NCBI GenBank assembly: GCA_900546435.1
Contig: URCQ01000010.1
Span: forward strand, 13,259-77,258
From: an uncultured Pseudobutyrivibrio sp.
GTDB lineage: Bacteria; Bacillota; Clostridia; Lachnospirales; Lachnospiraceae
Reading direction: 5' to 3'
DNA: 64,000 bases
Within the stretch, counting starts at the first letter, position 1. Each line of letters opens with the position of its first letter. Positions 63,105 to 64,000 of this stretch are shown here, piece after piece. Position numbers and translations under genes: made by a program. Under the pieces are notes generated by a model, which was not told the DNA's origin, did not search any database, and was given only the letters and a program-made list of their open reading frames with translations.

Positions 63105-63170
63105 TGGTCAACTTAATCCACAAAGCTTGATTTTAAAGGGCACTGAAAAAGTCTGATTCTAAAAAAAGAA

Positions 63171-63653
63171 TTATCTGTACCCTAAATATTCCAAGAGGCC
63201 TTCACACCCCGCCACAATATCGCGATATGTTGCTTCAAAGTCTCCCGTATACCATGGATCTGCCACATCATTTGCTTCCTTTAAACACTGATTATTCTTA
63301 TAATCTGCAAAAGAAAGCATTTTATAAATTTTTTCACCGTTCACTGCATTCCCTGCAATCCGCTTCATATTACGGATATTTGCAGAATCCATTCCAATCA
63401 GATAGTCATAATACTCGTAATCCTTTTGTGTCATCTGACGTGCGCGATGGGGCACAACTGGGATTCCCACCTGCGCAAGTTTCGCGCGCGTACCATAATG
63501 TGGTGCATTGCCTATCTCTTCTCGGCTGGTAGCCGCCGAATCTATTTCAAATTGTGATACTACGCCAAGCTTGTCTACCATGTCGGTAAAAACACTCTCG
63601 GCCATTGTGCTGCGGCAGATGTTGCCGTGGCAGATGAAAAGCACTTTTATCAT
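63171..63653 (-). CDS. Low-molecular-weight protein tyrosine phosphatase
   Basis: The intact enzyme hydrolyses phosphotyrosine and related phosphomonoesters. From ATG 63651-63653 (MIKVLFICHGNICRSTMAES) it has 160 residues. It shows the P-loop CHGNICRS (C-X5-R-S) near the start and the general-acid DPWYTGDFEATY near the end. An upstream in-frame ATG (MRGYATM) is possible. Its 147 3'-terminal bases are duplicated (133/147) at 54766-54912. If that is an attachment event, the 3' third of this gene came with the island. Confidence 0.93.
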   Translation of the reverse strand: MIKVLFICHGNICRSTMAESVFTDMVDKLGVVSQFEIDSAATSREEIGNAPHYGTRAKLAQVGIPVVPHRARQMTQKDYEYYDYLIGMDSANIRNMKRIAGNAVNGEKIYKMLSFADYKNNQCLKEANDVADPWYTGDFEATYRDIVAGCEGLLEYLGYR

Positions 63654-63832
63654 TGTTGCATAACCTCGCATTTCTTAGTTTTTCTTGGTTTTTCGGGCTT
63701 TGTAAGCCTTTGTAAATTTTTGCTTTCTGGCATAACCTGGTTTATTTTCGCATAATATCGTCCGCAAAAGGTGTAAAATAAGGTGTATATTTTTCTATTT
63801 TATACCTTGCTGTTTTCAATTAAAAATCCTAA

Positions 63833-64000
63833 TTACACAATCCGAAGTCTGGCGATTTCTTCTCTGGCATCCTCAAGATTTACATGCGTATATGTATTCA
63901 ACGTTACGCTGATATCTGAGTGGCCCATCAAATATTGCAATGCTTTTGGATTCATTCCGGATTTTGCCATATTTGAGCAATAGGTGTGCCGACATACATG
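63833..64000 (-). CDS. Tyrosine recombinase/integrase, C-terminal end (partial)
   Basis: The last 55 codons of a phage-type integrase are visible on the minus strand: HVCRHTYCSNMAKSGMNPKA, then LQYLMGHSDISVTLNTYTHV, then LEDAREEIARLRIV and stop. The box-II HXXRHT, the GHS histidine motif and the catalytic tyrosine in NTYTHV are all present. The gene continues beyond the right edge. It ends about 160 bases from the intact phosphatase gene, in an orientation placing an attachment site in between. It marks a mobile element that continues beyond the window. Confidence 0.93.
   Translation of the reverse strand, partial: HVCRHTYCSNMAKSGMNPKALQYLMGHSDISVTLNTYTHVNLEDAREEIARLRIV

Larger units (their letters stand above)
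54913..63170. mobile_element. Putative integrated carbohydrate-use island (about 8.3 kb)
   Basis: The segment is flanked by two 147-base copies of the phosphatase 3' end, has locally higher GC (62% in the counted line 55081-55140 versus 30% in line 10021-10080) and contains a self-contained sugar-use gene set. Its own integrase is not present; a tyrosine recombinase lies outside, at 63833. The right end holds a truncated ACT gene and an AGTGGTGTCAGGCACT-type sequence. I infer integration at the phosphatase gene. A simple duplication plus insertion would be an alternative. Confidence 0.5.

Overview
This window looks like a chromosomal segment of a motile, anaerobic, low-GC Gram-positive bacterium, most likely a Lachnospiraceae-type Clostridia. 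The evidence is a Firmicute-order fla/che operon directly behind codY, a clostridial-type SigK, a CotJABC spore-coat cluster, an NfnAB-type bifurcating transhydrogenase, and an AT-rich base composition broken by one clearly GC-richer block near the right end. Almost all genes lie on the minus strand, so operons read from high to low coordinates.

1-24,900: the fla/che operon, read leftward from flgB at 23.9 kb: flgB-flgC-fliE-fliF-fliG-fliH-fliI-fliJ-ylxF/motE-fliK-flgD-flagellar operon protein-flgE, then a terminator and a new sigma-A promoter, then motA-motB-fliL-fliM-fliY-cheY-fliO-fliP-fliQ-fliR-flhB-flhA-flhF-flhG (flhG runs off the left edge). Together these encode the rod start, MS ring, C ring, export gate and ATPase, hook, stator, switch and placement factors. 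codY sits immediately upstream, as in Bacillus subtilis, and has its own promoter with a 14/15 CodY box beside the -35.

25,000-39,000: housekeeping and sporulation genes: topA, dprA, yifB/comM, sigK (no pro-sequence, sigma-K-like promoter), trpS, a DUF5662-like gene, a GH13 debranching-enzyme relative that has lost its catalytic residues, a DUF1292 protein, a UvrD-type helicase that overlaps it convergently, gltX, and divergently cotJABC behind a sporulation-type promoter.

39,000-48,200: a tight five-gene operon with no recognised function: a 1.2-kaa beta-sandwich/helical-repeat protein, an actin/Hsp70-fold ATPase-like protein, a TPR-like protein, a two-TM coiled-coil membrane protein, and a protein with an N-terminal cyclic-nucleotide-binding-like beta-roll. 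This is my best candidate for an undescribed system.

48,200-54,760: a HisC/CobD-like PLP enzyme, NfnB-NfnA, two CobW-type G3E GTPases (one with a long His/Asp metal-binding loop), and a LutC/YkgG-like LUD protein.

54,766-64,000: a foreign carbohydrate-use island of about 8.4 kb (two paralogous alpha/beta hydrolases, a GPH sugar transporter, a GH78 alpha-L-rhamnosidase, an AraC regulator, and a truncated ACT protein). It lies between two 147-bp copies (133/147 identical) of the 3' end of a low-molecular-weight protein tyrosine phosphatase gene: an orphan fragment on the left and an intact gene on the right. A tyrosine recombinase gene enters from the right edge. The layout resembles site-specific integration into the 3' part of the phosphatase gene.
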